Of a DNA stretch of 64,000 bases, positions 1 through 8,570 are shown piece by piece. The stretch lies in the NCBI RefSeq assembly GCF_002224645.1, contig NZ_CP022121.1:1308501-1372500 (forward strand), given 5' to 3'. The position numbers and the translations under genes were made by a program. This DNA comes from Dehalobacterium formicoaceticum (GTDB lineage Bacteria; Bacillota; Dehalobacteriia; Dehalobacteriales; Dehalobacteriaceae). Within the stretch, counting starts at the first letter, position 1. Each line of letters begins with the position of its first letter. The notes below the pieces were generated by a model. That model was not told where the DNA came from. It saw only the letters and a program-made list of their open reading frames with translations, and did not search any database.

Positions 1-480
1 AACCTGGAGCTGCCTATGGAATTAAAGGGATTAAGCAGAACTGAAAGGGAGAGGAGACGAAATGAGGTTTTAGAGGAGATCGGATTGAAAGGTTATGGCA
101 ATAAGTATCCCAAGGAATTGTCAGGAGGGATGCGTCAGCGCGTCGCTTTCGGCCGTACGATCTTAACAGATTCTGAATTGATGCTCTTGGACGAGCCTTT
201 CAGCGCTCTTGACTTTTTAACGAAACTGGAAATGCAGGAATGGCTTTTAACTGAATGGCAGCAGCTTCAAAAAACCATTCTGTTTATCACTCACGATATT
301 GAAGAGGCGATCTTCCTGTCCCAAACGATTTTTGTCGTGGGGCACACGCCCATTCATACTTTGGAGAGGATTCAGGTACCCCTACCCAAGATGCGTACCC
401 GTGCCTGTTTGAATAAACCGGAGATCGCAGCATTGAAAAATGATCTTCTGGAGATGTTGAGAAGGCAGGTGGTTTCCTGA
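1..480 (+). CDS. ABC transporter ATP-binding protein, ThiZ-like (5' truncated by window edge)
   Basis: The reading frame is open to base 1, so the N-terminus with Walker A lies outside the window. What remains carries the signature LSGGMRQRV, the Walker B stretch LMLLDEPFSALD and the switch histidine in THDIEEA, the typical order for nitrate/sulfonate/thiamine-precursor importer ATPases. Its stop overlaps the next gene's ATG by one base, implying translational coupling with the permease. The ThiY-like binding protein downstream suggests import of a pyrimidine thiamine precursor. The family is certain, the substrate inferred. Confidence 0.85.
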   Translation, partial: NLELPMELKGLSRTERERRRNEVLEEIGLKGYGNKYPKELSGGMRQRVAFGRTILTDSELMLLDEPFSALDFLTKLEMQEWLLTEWQQLQKTILFITHDIEEAIFLSQTIFVVGHTPIHTLERIQVPLPKMRTRACLNKPEIAALKNDLLEMLRRQVVS

Positions 481-1232
481 TGAAAACACAAAAAGGGAAC
501 CTCCTGGCGGTATGTTTTGTCTTTCTTCTTTTCATCCTTTGGCAAATTGTTGCTATGAAGGTCAATGCTGCCTATATCATCCCCACGCCGATTGAGGTTT
601 TGGAGAAAACTTGGGAGCTGAGAGAAATTCTCTTTGGTGTCCATTTGCCGGCCACCATGCTGGTTACCTTGTTAGGGATTTTCATTTCTTTAATTTTAGG
701 TCTGGCCTTGGCTATTGTCATGGATGCCAATTCCATAGTGGAAAAGGCCTTATACCCGGTGATTATCGCTTCCCAAACCATACCCACCCCTGCGATTGCT
801 CCCCTCTTTGTGCTCTGGTTTGGTTACGGTATCTGGAGCAAGGTTTTGGTGACGGTATTGATCACTTTTTTCCCCATTACTATAACTGTTTTTGATGGTT
901 TAAAATCTTCCAAAACTGAAATGGAGGAATTGCTTTATACCTATGGGGCCGGTAAGCGAGAAATATTTATGAAATTAAAGATACCGACTGCCATACCTGC
1001 ATTTTTCTCGGCTCTGAAAATGGCCATTCCTCTAAGTATTATCGGGGCGGCCATTGGAGAATGGCTGGGTGCCAAAAGCGGTCTGGGTTATTTCAGCCGC
1101 CGCATGATGACCCAGCTGGACGGAGCGGGTGTCTTTGCTCCTATTATCCTGCTCTCCCTTGTGGCGATGGCCATTGTAGGATTGGTGACTCTGTTGGAGA
1201 AGGCAGTAGTTCGTTGGCATAAAGAAATTTGA
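480..1232 (+). CDS. ABC transporter permease, ThiX/SsuC-like
   Basis: A 250-residue hydrophobic protein with about six membrane segments, matching the BPD_transp_1 family in length. The EAA-type cytoplasmic loop that docks the ATPase is visible around LLYTYGAGKREIFMKLKIP. The ATG shares its A with the upstream TGA stop. It should form the membrane channel of the importer encoded by its neighbours. The family call is firm. The HMP/thiamine-precursor substrate rests only on the adjacent binding protein, and sulfonate or nitrate-type importers are alternatives. Confidence 0.88.
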   Translation: MKTQKGNLLAVCFVFLLFILWQIVAMKVNAAYIIPTPIEVLEKTWELREILFGVHLPATMLVTLLGIFISLILGLALAIVMDANSIVEKALYPVIIASQTIPTPAIAPLFVLWFGYGIWSKVLVTVLITFFPITITVFDGLKSSKTEMEELLYTYGAGKREIFMKLKIPTAIPAFFSALKMAIPLSIIGAAIGEWLGAKSGLGYFSRRMMTQLDGAGVFAPIILLSLVAMAIVGLVTLLEKAVVRWHKEI

Positions 1233-1314
1233 AATTCAACCTGATTAACCTAAGGCAATGCCTAAATTTATAGTTTAAAACAATAGATAGAAATATTATG
1301 CGGAGGAGTAAAAA

Positions 1315-2316
1315 ATGAAAAAGATAGTTCTTTTGTTGATCGTATTGATTTTGATCTTATCAGCTGTCGGTTGCAGCACAGGCAATTCCAGCCGGGAAAA
1401 AGATGAACAGCTAAGGGAAATAGATGTTGTTCTGGACTGGTATCCCAATGCTTTGCATACTTTCTTATATGTAGCTATGGATAAAGGGTATTTTGCCGAG
1501 GAAGGATTAAAGGTGAATGTTCAATTTCCTGCCAACACCAATGATGCTTTATCCTTGGTGGCGGCCAATCAGGCAGAAATAGGTTTGTATTATTTACAGG
1601 ACATAATCATGGCACGGGCCAATCAAAATGTACCCGTGCGATCCATCGGTGCCGTAGTACAATCTCCTTTGAATATTGTTCTTTCTCTTAAAGAACAAGG
1701 CATTACTTCTCCCAAGGATTTAGTCGGCAAAACCGTTGGCTATGCCGGAACGGAATTAAGTGAGGCCCTGATTAAAAGTATCATGAATCATGTTGGCGCC
1801 GATTATAATGATGTGACTATGATTGACGTTGGGTTTGATCTCATGTCTTCCATGACCACAAAAAATGTGGATGCTACTATTGGCTGCTTGGTGAATCATG
1901 AGGTACCCCAGTTAGAAGAGGAAGGATTTGAAGTAAACTGGTTTATGCTGGATGAATATGGTGTGCCTGCTTATTATGAATCAGTCTTTCTTGCCAGCGA
2001 TGAAACCATAGCTAAGGACAGTGAAATGCTGGCTTCCTTTATGCGCGCTTGCAAAAAAGGTTTCCGGGATATGCAGGATCATCCCGAGGAATCCTTGGAG
2101 ATCCTGATGAAGCACCAAAATGAAGAGAATTTTCCTTTGTCGGAAACAGTGGAAAGAAAGAGTTTGGAAACCCTTCTCCCTTTGATGGCATCGGCAGACG
2201 CTCCTTTTTTATCCCAATCAGAAACAGTATGGCAGAACAATATCGAATGGTTGAAGCAAGAAGGATTGATTGACAGAAGGATTCAGGTGTCGGATGTAAT
2301 GGCTGAGATTGAGTGA
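1315..2316 (+). CDS. thiY: ABC transporter substrate-binding lipoprotein, ThiY/NMT1-like
   Basis: A lipoprotein of 333 residues. A charged start, a hydrophobic stretch and the lipobox LSAVGC at about residue 20 predict anchoring to the outer membrane leaflet. The mature part opens with VVLDWYPNALHTF, the ThiY/NMT1 motif of proteins that bind formylaminopyrimidine or HMP. The family's usual length is about 310-340. A GGAGGAG ribosome site sits just upstream. It is 82 bases after the permease and probably in the same operon. Substrate assignment is inference from the motif. Confidence 0.8.
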   Translation: MKKIVLLLIVLILILSAVGCSTGNSSREKDEQLREIDVVLDWYPNALHTFLYVAMDKGYFAEEGLKVNVQFPANTNDALSLVAANQAEIGLYYLQDIIMARANQNVPVRSIGAVVQSPLNIVLSLKEQGITSPKDLVGKTVGYAGTELSEALIKSIMNHVGADYNDVTMIDVGFDLMSSMTTKNVDATIGCLVNHEVPQLEEEGFEVNWFMLDEYGVPAYYESVFLASDETIAKDSEMLASFMRACKKGFRDMQDHPEESLEILMKHQNEENFPLSETVERKSLETLLPLMASADAPFLSQSETVWQNNIEWLKQEGLIDRRIQVSDVMAEIE

Positions 2317-2398
2317 ACCCCACAATTTTTTTCAGATTTTAGCAGGAACTTTTGTTCTTTTCACGTATTTATAATGTAGTGGAGCAACTTGATTCCAA

Positions 2399-2416
2399 AG
2401 CCCCTCTTGAGGGGCT
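2399..2416. repeat. Perfect short hairpin after the importer operon
   Basis: AGCCCCTCTTGAGGGGCT is a perfect palindrome lying 80 bases after the thiY-like stop. There is no T-run on either side, so it may act as a transcript-stabilising or weak termination hairpin rather than a classical terminator. Confidence 0.4.
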
Positions 2417-2448
2417 AAATGGGATGTTGCTGACAAAGCCTTTAACGG

Positions 2449-2507
2449 TTGCTAAGCATTAGATGTAAAGGAATAACATCTAATGCTTGGAGTTCTGTTT
2501 ATCAAGA
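2449..2507. repeat. Dispersed intergenic repeat, copy A (hairpin plus right arm)
   Basis: Contains the stem GCATTAGATG / CATCTAATGC followed by a right arm close to AGTTCTGTTTATCA. The same layout recurs at about 3770-3873, 7750-7815 and 9705-9750. The right arm ends just before the dgt ribosome site GAGGTGAT. See findings. Confidence 0.55.
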
Positions 2508-2518
2508 GGTGATCAAAA

Positions 2519-3511
2519 ATGTTGATTCGTGAACAGACTGAAGGTTGGGAAATCAAACACTTGTCTTCTTATGCACAAAAAAGTAAAACGACACTTGGCC
2601 GGAATACCCCGGAGGAGGAATGCCAGATACGCACTGCCTACCAAAGGGATCGTGATAGAATTATTCATTCCAAAGCATTTCGCCGTCTGAAGTTAAAGAC
2701 TCAGGTTTTCATCGCTCCTGAAGGAGATCATTTTCGTACCCGTCTCACCCATACCTTGGAGGTGGCGCAAATTGCCCGCACCGTAGCCCGGGCACTACGT
2801 TTAAATGAGGATCTGACAGAAGCCATTGCATTGGGTCATGACTTGGGCCATACGCCTTTTGGTCATGCGGGGGAAGAAGCTTTGGATGAGATGATGAAGG
2901 ATGGTTTTCGCCATAATTATCAAAGCTTGCGCATCGTAGAAAAGCTTGAAGGGGGAAAAGGACTGAATCTTACCTGGGAAGTAAGAGACGGGATCTTAAA
3001 TCATACCGGGCCCATGAAACCGGCCACTCTGGAAGGCCAGGTAGTTAAAATCGCTGATCGCATTGCTTATATTAATCATGATATTGATGATGCCATCCAG
3101 GGGAAAATTATTACCAAAAACGATTTGCCTTTCAACTGCCTTAAGGTATTAGGTTCCCGTCACAGTGAAAGAATTAATGCGATGGTAAAGGATTTGATCA
3201 AATGCAACATCAGTCGGGGGGAGATTGGGATGAGCAGTGAGATTAAGTCCGCTATGGATGAACTGAGAAGTTTTTTATTTAAACGGGTTTATATTGGATC
3301 GAAAGCCAAATGGGAAGAAACGAAGGCCAAGGATATGCTTAAAATACTCTTCTCTTATTATTTAAAGCATCCTGAGGATTTGCCTGAGGAATATCAGTCC
3401 GGAGATGATCATGATGTTCAGGTATGTGATTATGTGGCAGGAATGACGGATCGGTATGCCATTGCCCAATTTAATCATATTTTTGTACCCGGAGGCTTTC
3501 GCATAGAGTAA
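2519..3511 (+). CDS. dgt: dNTP triphosphohydrolase-like HD protein
   Basis: A 330-residue protein of the deoxyguanosinetriphosphate triphosphohydrolase-like family (short form). HD-domain residues are clear: RTRLTHTLEVAQIAR (first His), then GHDLGHTPFGHAGE (His-Asp pair and further metal ligands), and a later Asp in KIADRIAYINHDIDD. It should hydrolyse dNTPs to nucleosides and triphosphate in the cytoplasm. The GAGGTGAT ribosome site is 6 bases before the ATG. It precedes yqxD-dnaG-rpoD, an arrangement familiar in Clostridia. Exact substrate preference cannot be read from sequence. Confidence 0.92.
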   Translation: MLIREQTEGWEIKHLSSYAQKSKTTLGRNTPEEECQIRTAYQRDRDRIIHSKAFRRLKLKTQVFIAPEGDHFRTRLTHTLEVAQIARTVARALRLNEDLTEAIALGHDLGHTPFGHAGEEALDEMMKDGFRHNYQSLRIVEKLEGGKGLNLTWEVRDGILNHTGPMKPATLEGQVVKIADRIAYINHDIDDAIQGKIITKNDLPFNCLKVLGSRHSERINAMVKDLIKCNISRGEIGMSSEIKSAMDELRSFLFKRVYIGSKAKWEETKAKDMLKILFSYYLKHPEDLPEEYQSGDDHDVQVCDYVAGMTDRYAIAQFNHIFVPGGFRIE

Positions 3512-3517
3512 AAAAAT

Positions 3518-3601
3518 AGAAGGAAGAATTACAAACCTCTTCGCTGGTCAGACTATCCGAGTAGTGACGAACTACGCGGCAGAGTTTATGATCTTCCTTC
3601 T
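3518..3601. repeat. 84-base nested hairpin downstream of dgt
   Basis: Outer arms AGAAGGAAGA (3518-3527) and TCTTCCTTCT (3592-3601) are perfectly complementary. Inside, AAACCTCT (3533-3540) pairs with AGAGTTT (3581-3587) with one bulge, and a third stem (GTCA..ACTA / TAGT..TGAC) sits at the centre. It starts 6 bases after the dgt stop. It may be an RNA 3' end structure, a small structured RNA or a mobile palindromic repeat. The weak T-stretch after it makes simple termination uncertain. Confidence 0.5.
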
Positions 3602-3769
3602 GAGTTTATTTTAACCAAGCTTGCTCTTCTTATACAATTAATTTTAATTTTTTTAAAATTTTTTTATGGTAAGGGTCCTTGCCTTCATGGCAATCAGGTA
3701 TAAATTACCATATCCACGGAAATACTAAAAACGCTTGCAATGTCAATTGACTCCCCCAAAACGCCCTTT

Positions 3770-3873
3770 TTCGATTTATCCGATAACTAACTGCCACTAA
3801 TACCGGATAACGATTTCTAAGCATCAGATGCAGTAAAAACTTCACCTGATGCCAAGAACTTTGTTTATGCAGG
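3770..3873. repeat. Dispersed intergenic repeat, copy B (fullest copy)
   Basis: Has the left arm GATAACTAACTGCCACTAAT, the central stem GCATCAGATG / CACCTGATGC and the right arm AAGAACTTTGTTTATGCAGG. Relative to copy A the stem differs on both sides so that most pairing is kept. It ends 50 bases before the start of the YqxD-type gene. Together with the 84-base hairpin it accounts for most of the 411-base gap after dgt. Confidence 0.6.
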
Positions 3874-3922
3874 AATTTTGGAAAATAACGCGAATATAAT
3901 AATATTTCGGAGGAGGGTCTCT

Positions 3923-4357
3923 TTGAAGATTTTGGTTGATGCTGATGCTTGTCCAGTGAAAGACGTCATAATTTCTGTAGGGAGAGAAAAAAATATTCCT
4001 GTGGAAATGGTGGCCTCTTTTAACCATCAGATTTCTGAAGGAACGGGTGTCAAGGTTATTGTTACTGATACAGGACAGGATGCCGCAGATTTTGTCATTG
4101 TCAATCGCATACAGGATCAGGATATCGTTGTAACCCAGGATTATGGTTTAGCGGCTTTGGTATTAGGTAGAAACGGCCGTGCTCTTTCTCCCCGTGGTTT
4201 GATATTTACCGGGGATAATATTAACAGTCTTCTGATGCAGCGTCATGTTTCCGCAAAGGTGCGCAGAGGAGGAGGCAAGACGAAAGGACCGTCAGCTTTT
4301 TCCCGGGAGGATCGAAATAATTTTCTGGAATCGCTGCTCCGATTGCTGGAATCATAA
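3923..4357 (+). CDS. YaiI/YqxD (UPF0178, DUF188) family protein
   Basis: A 144-residue protein starting MKILVDADACPVKD, the hallmark N-terminus of the UPF0178 family, with an aspartate-rich PIN-like/NYN-like fold expected. The TTG at 3923 is preferred because GGAGGAGG lies 7 bases upstream and the family begins exactly there. An upstream in-frame TTG would add 15 residues outside the family. The family sits next to dnaG in Bacillus (yqxD) and here too. Molecular function is not established; nuclease activity is only suspected from the fold. Confidence 0.88.
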   Translation: MKILVDADACPVKDVIISVGREKNIPVEMVASFNHQISEGTGVKVIVTDTGQDAADFVIVNRIQDQDIVVTQDYGLAALVLGRNGRALSPRGLIFTGDNINSLLMQRHVSAKVRRGGGKTKGPSAFSREDRNNFLESLLRLLES

Positions 4358-4514
4358 CCTGAGGATATCTTTTTCGAGATTTAAGTTCTAAAAAGCAATA
4401 TCATCTGCATAAAAAAGAAGGAAAAAGCGGAAAAATGGCGAAAGATAGCTAGTGATCATTTATTAATAGCATTAATCACAATCTTGGCAGCATTTAAGTG
4501 AGGTGGTGCAGAGC

Positions 4515-6341
4515 ATGAGATTTGTACCGCCGGAAATTATCGAGGAAATTCGCGGAAAAGCAGATATTGTGGAGGTAATTTCCGATTATGTCAATTTAAA
4601 AAAGCAAGGTAAAAATTATGTTGGGCTATGCCCCTTTCATATGGAGGACACACCATCATTTTCTGTTTCTCCCGATAAGCAAATTTTTTATTGTTTTGGT
4701 TGTCATAAGGGAGGCAGTGTCATCCATTTCATTATGGAGCAGGAGAATTTAACATTGCCGGAAGCCGCAGCAAAGTTGGCGGAAAAAGTTGGTGTTATGA
4801 TTCCGGAAAATGTTAAAGGGAGCCAGGTAAGCGCTCATCAAACTGAGAAAATCAGATTGACAAATATGCATGAGGCGGCAGCAGATTATTATCATCAAAT
4901 TTTACTGAAATCTGACATGGCTGAGGAGTCCTTGAATTACTTTAAAAAAAGAGGAATCAGTCTGGAGGTAATCCGGGAGTTTCGCTTGGGATTTGCCCCA
5001 AAATCATGGGATTATTTAGTCAAACAACTATTATCTCAGGGGTATACAGAAAACGAGATGGAAAAAGCCGGACTTGCCGCCAAGAGTTCTCGGGAAACTT
5101 ACTATGATAAATTTCGCAATCGGATCATGTTTCCTATTCAAGACTTTAGGGGTAAGGTCATTGCCTTTGGTGGCCGGGGAATTCATGATGAATTACCAAA
5201 ATATCTCAATTCTACAGAAACACCGATTTTTAGTAAGTCACAGAATTTGTACGGATTAAGCAACGCTGCCGGCATGATTCGGCAAAAGGATGAAGCGGTG
5301 CTCATGGAAGGTTATATGGATGTGCTTACTGCCCATCAATTTGGCATCAAAAATGCTGTTGCTTCATTGGGAACATCTCTGACTCCGGAGCAGGGAAAAC
5401 TATTAAAACGGTATTCTTCGAACGTTCTTATCGCCTATGATGCAGATGCAGCCGGAGCGAAGGCTGCCTACCGTGGATTGGAAATTTTGCAGAAGCTGGC
5501 TTTCAGAGTAAGGGTTTTGAAGCTTCCTGAGGGCATGGATCCGGATGATTTTTTGCATCAGCATGGTTATCAAGCCTGGGTGCAACTGGCAGCAGAGCAG
5601 GCTCTTAGTTTGGTGGAGTATAAGCTTCAGGCGGCCATGGAAAAATATAATGTTCATACAATTGAAGGTAAAGCGGATGTGGTCCAGGAACTTTTGCCTG
5701 ATCTGGCAAAAATAAAAAGTCAGGTGGAAAAAGATCAATATATCAAGCTGGTAGCAAGCACTTTGAATATTTCCATCGAATCTATCTATGCTGATTTAAG
5801 ACAAATCAAAGGAATCGTATCAAATAAGGATAATTTTAGCAAGAGAAAGCATACTAACAAAGAAATAGGTTCGATCAAAAGCTCTGATTTAGGCGGCAAA
5901 AATAATGCTCAATTATTGGCAGAAAAGAATTTGACCAAGCTGATGATTGAAAATCGTAATATTTTTGATCATGTGGAAAATACTTTGGGATTGAATTTCT
6001 CAACAGATGAGAGCATAACCAGGATTTTGGAATTTATCGGGGAGATATACCCGGATTTTGATTGGTTGCCCGCGACTTTGATTGAACGTATCGATGAAGA
6101 AAATTTAAAACAATATCTATCCCAGTTATTTATGGAAGATAACCCGGAAAATATTAATAAAAAATTATTAGTACGGGATTATATAAAAACCATTAACCTC
6201 TACCGGTTAAAGAAACGAATGCGAGAAATTCAAGAAGCAATTCAAAGCTATGAACAACAACAGAATATGACCGGAGATATCATGGCGCTGTTGCAGGAAT
6301 TGAATATGCTGCAACAGCAAATGCAGCAATTAAAGGAATAA
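4515..6341 (+). CDS. dnaG: DNA primase
   Basis: A 608-residue DnaG. The N-terminal CHC2 zinc-binding domain has Cys39, His42, Cys60 and Cys63. The catalytic core includes the EGYMDVL Toprim glutamate and an acidic YDADAAG motif. The C-terminal region should bind the DnaB helicase. The ATG at 4515 follows AGGTGG by 8 bases and is preferred to a GTG four codons upstream. It makes RNA primers for lagging-strand synthesis. It is followed closely by rpoD, forming the conserved macromolecular synthesis operon. Confidence 0.97.
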   Translation: MRFVPPEIIEEIRGKADIVEVISDYVNLKKQGKNYVGLCPFHMEDTPSFSVSPDKQIFYCFGCHKGGSVIHFIMEQENLTLPEAAAKLAEKVGVMIPENVKGSQVSAHQTEKIRLTNMHEAAADYYHQILLKSDMAEESLNYFKKRGISLEVIREFRLGFAPKSWDYLVKQLLSQGYTENEMEKAGLAAKSSRETYYDKFRNRIMFPIQDFRGKVIAFGGRGIHDELPKYLNSTETPIFSKSQNLYGLSNAAGMIRQKDEAVLMEGYMDVLTAHQFGIKNAVASLGTSLTPEQGKLLKRYSSNVLIAYDADAAGAKAAYRGLEILQKLAFRVRVLKLPEGMDPDDFLHQHGYQAWVQLAAEQALSLVEYKLQAAMEKYNVHTIEGKADVVQELLPDLAKIKSQVEKDQYIKLVASTLNISIESIYADLRQIKGIVSNKDNFSKRKHTNKEIGSIKSSDLGGKNNAQLLAEKNLTKLMIENRNIFDHVENTLGLNFSTDESITRILEFIGEIYPDFDWLPATLIERIDEENLKQYLSQLFMEDNPENINKKLLVRDYIKTINLYRLKKRMREIQEAIQSYEQQQNMTGDIMALLQELNMLQQQMQQLKE

Positions 6342-6368
6342 TTTTTGCCTATTGGAAGGGGGGACATA

Positions 6369-7484
6369 ATGAAGCCGGATCAATCAAAAATCGAAGCAGT
6401 AAAGAAACTCATGGAAACCGGAAAACAGAAGGGTACGTTAACCTATACGGAAATTATTGAGATTTTAAGTGAGATTGACTTATCGCCGGATCAAATGGAT
6501 GATATTTATGAACACTTGAGTCATGAGGGAATCTTGGTTACTTCCGGATCCGGTGCTAATCTGGAACCATTGGATCGTACCGATGACGATAATGAGGATG
6601 AGGCTGCTTCTACCCCCGAAGAACATGAGTTGGATCTATCTATTCCTGAAGGTGTAGCGATAGATGATCCTGTGCGCATGTATTTAAAAGAAATCGGACG
6701 CGTACCTTTACTAACTGCGGAAGACGAAATTGAGCTTGCCAAAAGAATGGAAGCTGGGGATGAAGAGGCGAAAAGACGGCTTGCTGAGGCAAATCTTCGT
6801 CTAGTGGTCAGTATTGCCAAAAGATATGTGGGCAGAGGCATGCTTTTCCTGGATTTGATTCAGGAAGGAAATTTAGGCTTAATTAAAGCGGTAGAGAAGT
6901 TTGACTACCAAAAGGGATTTAAATTCAGCACCTATGCTACCTGGTGGATTCGCCAGGCCATTACCAGAGCCATTGCAGATCAGGCGCGAACCATTAGAAT
7001 TCCTGTGCATATGGTGGAAACCATTAATAAATTAATTAGAGTGTCTCGTCAACTGCTCCAAGAATTAGGCAGGGAACCCATACCTGAAGAGATTGCTAAG
7101 GAAATGGATATACCTGTGGAACGGGTACGTGAAATCATGAAAATTGCCCAGGAACCTGTCTCCTTGGAGACTCCCATTGGCGAAGAGGAAGACAGTCATT
7201 TGGGGGATTTTATTGAGGATGAAGATGCCCCGGCACCGGCGGAGGCAGCCTCATTTATGTTGCTGAAGGCACAGTTGGAAGAAGTATTGGAAACTCTCAC
7301 CAATCGGGAGAAGAAGGTACTGCAATTACGTTTCGGCCTGGAGGACGGCCGCTCTCGAACCTTAGAGGAAGTCGGTCAGGTATTTGGGGTCACCAGAGAA
7401 CGTATTCGTCAGATTGAAGCCAAAGCATTAAGAAAGTTGCGTCATCCCAGCCGAAGCAAGAAGCTGAAGGATTATTTGGAGTAA
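6369..7484 (+). CDS. rpoD: RNA polymerase primary sigma factor SigA/RpoD
   Basis: A 371-residue primary sigma factor. A region 1.1-like N-terminus is followed by an acidic linker, region 1.2 ([16 protein letters not shown]), region 2 with the -10-binding stretch [15 protein letters not shown], region 3, and the region 4 helix-turn-helix [18 protein letters not shown]. The ATG at 6369 has GGAAGGGGGG upstream. It lies 27 bases after dnaG and is surely cotranscribed. The promoters proposed in this window (TTGACA-17-TATAAT) match its expected specificity. Confidence 0.97.
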   Translation: MKPDQSKIEAVKKLMETGKQKGTLTYTEIIEILSEIDLSPDQMDDIYEHLSHEGILVTSGSGANLEPLDRTDDDNEDEAASTPEEHELDLSIPEGVAIDDPVRMYLKEIGRVPLLTAEDEIELAKRMEAGDEEAKRRLAEANLRLVVSIAKRYVGRGMLFLDLIQEGNLGLIKAVEKFDYQKGFKFSTYATWWIRQAITRAIADQARTIRIPVHMVETINKLIRVSRQLLQELGREPIPEEIAKEMDIPVERVREIMKIAQEPVSLETPIGEEEDSHLGDFIEDEDAPAPAEAASFMLLKAQLEEVLETLTNREKKVLQLRFGLEDGRSRTLEEVGQVFGVTRERIRQIEAKALRKLRHPSRSKKLKDYLE

Positions 7485-7491
7485 AATTTTA

Positions 7492-7520
7492 TTGACCTTC
7501 AAAGAAAGTTTTAGTATAAT
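7492..7520 (+). promoter_or_regulatory. Promoter for tRNA-Asn/tRNA-CAU
   Basis: TTGACC and TATAAT are separated by exactly 17 bases, 20 bases before the tRNA-Asn 5' end. Confidence 0.75.
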
Positions 7521-7540
7521 GGTTGTTGCTAGATAAGCAT

Positions 7541-7615
7541 TCCCTGATAGCTCAATGGTAGAGCACTCGGCTGTTAACCGAGTTGTTGTTGGTTCGAGTC
7601 CAACTCGGGGAGCCA
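7541..7615 (+). tRNA. tRNA-Asn (GTT)
   Basis: Cloverleaf with a TCCCTGA / TCGGGGA acceptor stem, anticodon GTT in the loop CTGTTAA, T-loop GGTTCGAGTCC, discriminator G and encoded CCA. Confidence 0.96.
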
Positions 7616-7620
7616 TTTTA

Positions 7621-7695
7621 GGGCCTATAGCTCAGCGGTAGAGCCACCGGCTCATAACCGGTCGGTCCCTGGTTCGATCCCAGGTGGGCCCACCA
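7621..7695 (+). tRNA. tRNA with CAT anticodon (elongator Met or Ile2)
   Basis: Acceptor GGGCCTA pairs with TGGGCCC, the anticodon loop is CTCATAA, and CCA is encoded. It lacks the initiator's GGG/CCC anticodon stem, so it is either elongator Met or the lysidine-modified Ile2 tRNA. The sequence alone does not settle which. Confidence 0.92.
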
Positions 7696-7749
7696 TTTAT
7701 TTCATTAGCGCAAGCAAGAACCAAAAGATCATGGTTACTTGCTTTTTTG

Positions 7750-7815
7750 TGTTTATCCGATACTCACTGCCATTAATAATCTGCTCCTTGAAGCGAAGAA
7801 CTCTGTTTATCAGGA
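7750..7815. repeat. Dispersed intergenic repeat, copy C
   Basis: The left arm TTTATCCGATACTCACTGCC and the right arm AAGAACTCTGTTTATCAGG match copies B and D. The central stem-loop is replaced by a short unrelated spacer. It lies between the tRNA pair and trmK. Confidence 0.55.
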
Positions 7816-7877
7816 AGGATTATGATGATTATATTTTGAATAATATGAGTATGAACAGGATTGAGGTGATGCATTCT

Positions 7878-8570
7878 ATGCAAATCAAGCTTTCAGAGCG
7901 ATTAGCGGCTGTGGCCGGTTTTGTTCCAACCGGATCCGTCGTGGCAGATATCGGTACAGACCATGGATATTTACCGGCACACCTTATTATGGAAGGCATC
8001 TCTCCTTATGTGATCGCGGCAGATGTTCATGAACCGCCTTTGACTAAAGCGTCTCAATTGGTCAGTCTGCTGTCGATTGACAAAAAAGTATCTTTGCGTT
8101 TAGGGGACGGCTTGCAGGTATTAACATCGGGTGAAGCTCAGGTAATTGTCATCGCAGGCATCGGGGCTTTGACGATGATCCATATTTTATCAGCATCACC
8201 GGCGGTTTTAGGTCAAACCCAGCGGTTGGTGCTGCAGCCTATGCGTGATGTGGTGAAACTCAGGGAATGGCTGGTTGAAAATAATTGGAGAATCGTGGAT
8301 GAAGAATTGGTTTATGAAGGTGATTTGTTTTATGAAATTATTGCAGCCGAACCGGGACGAAGTACTCTCACCCTGGAGGAAATGGAGTTTGGTCCGGTGC
8401 TTTTAAAGAAGAAGCATCTTCTTTTGAAAGCTTACCTGGGAGAAAAACTTAGGATTCTCAAGGATATTTACCAGGCTTTGGATGATGCGGCCCATCCTAA
8501 GGGACAAGTACAAAAAGAGGAAATGAAAGAGAAAATTGCGGGTATGGAGAGAGTGAGGGCGTCTTTATGA
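7878..8570 (+). CDS. trmK: tRNA (adenine(22)-N1)-methyltransferase
   Basis: A 230-residue SAM-dependent methyltransferase of the TrmK/YqfN family. Motif I is VVADIGTDHGYLP and the catalytic-region stretch is VIAGIGALTM. It should methylate A22 of tRNA. The ATG at 7878 follows GAGGTGA by 7 bases and gives the normal family length; longer in-frame starts would add about 49 unrelated residues. The stop overlaps the nif3-like start (ATGA), and the rpoD-trmK-nif3 order matches Bacillus sigA-yqfN-yqfO. Confidence 0.92.
   Translation: MQIKLSERLAAVAGFVPTGSVVADIGTDHGYLPAHLIMEGISPYVIAADVHEPPLTKASQLVSLLSIDKKVSLRLGDGLQVLTSGEAQVIVIAGIGALTMIHILSASPAVLGQTQRLVLQPMRDVVKLREWLVENNWRIVDEELVYEGDLFYEIIAAEPGRSTLTLEEMEFGPVLLKKKHLLLKAYLGEKLRILKDIYQALDDAAHPKGQVQKEEMKEKIAGMERVRASL

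Noticed and set aside
7428-7616. Minus-strand ORF over tRNA-Asn (APRVGLEPTTTRL)
   Set aside because: Spurious tRNA-derived frame with no ribosome site.
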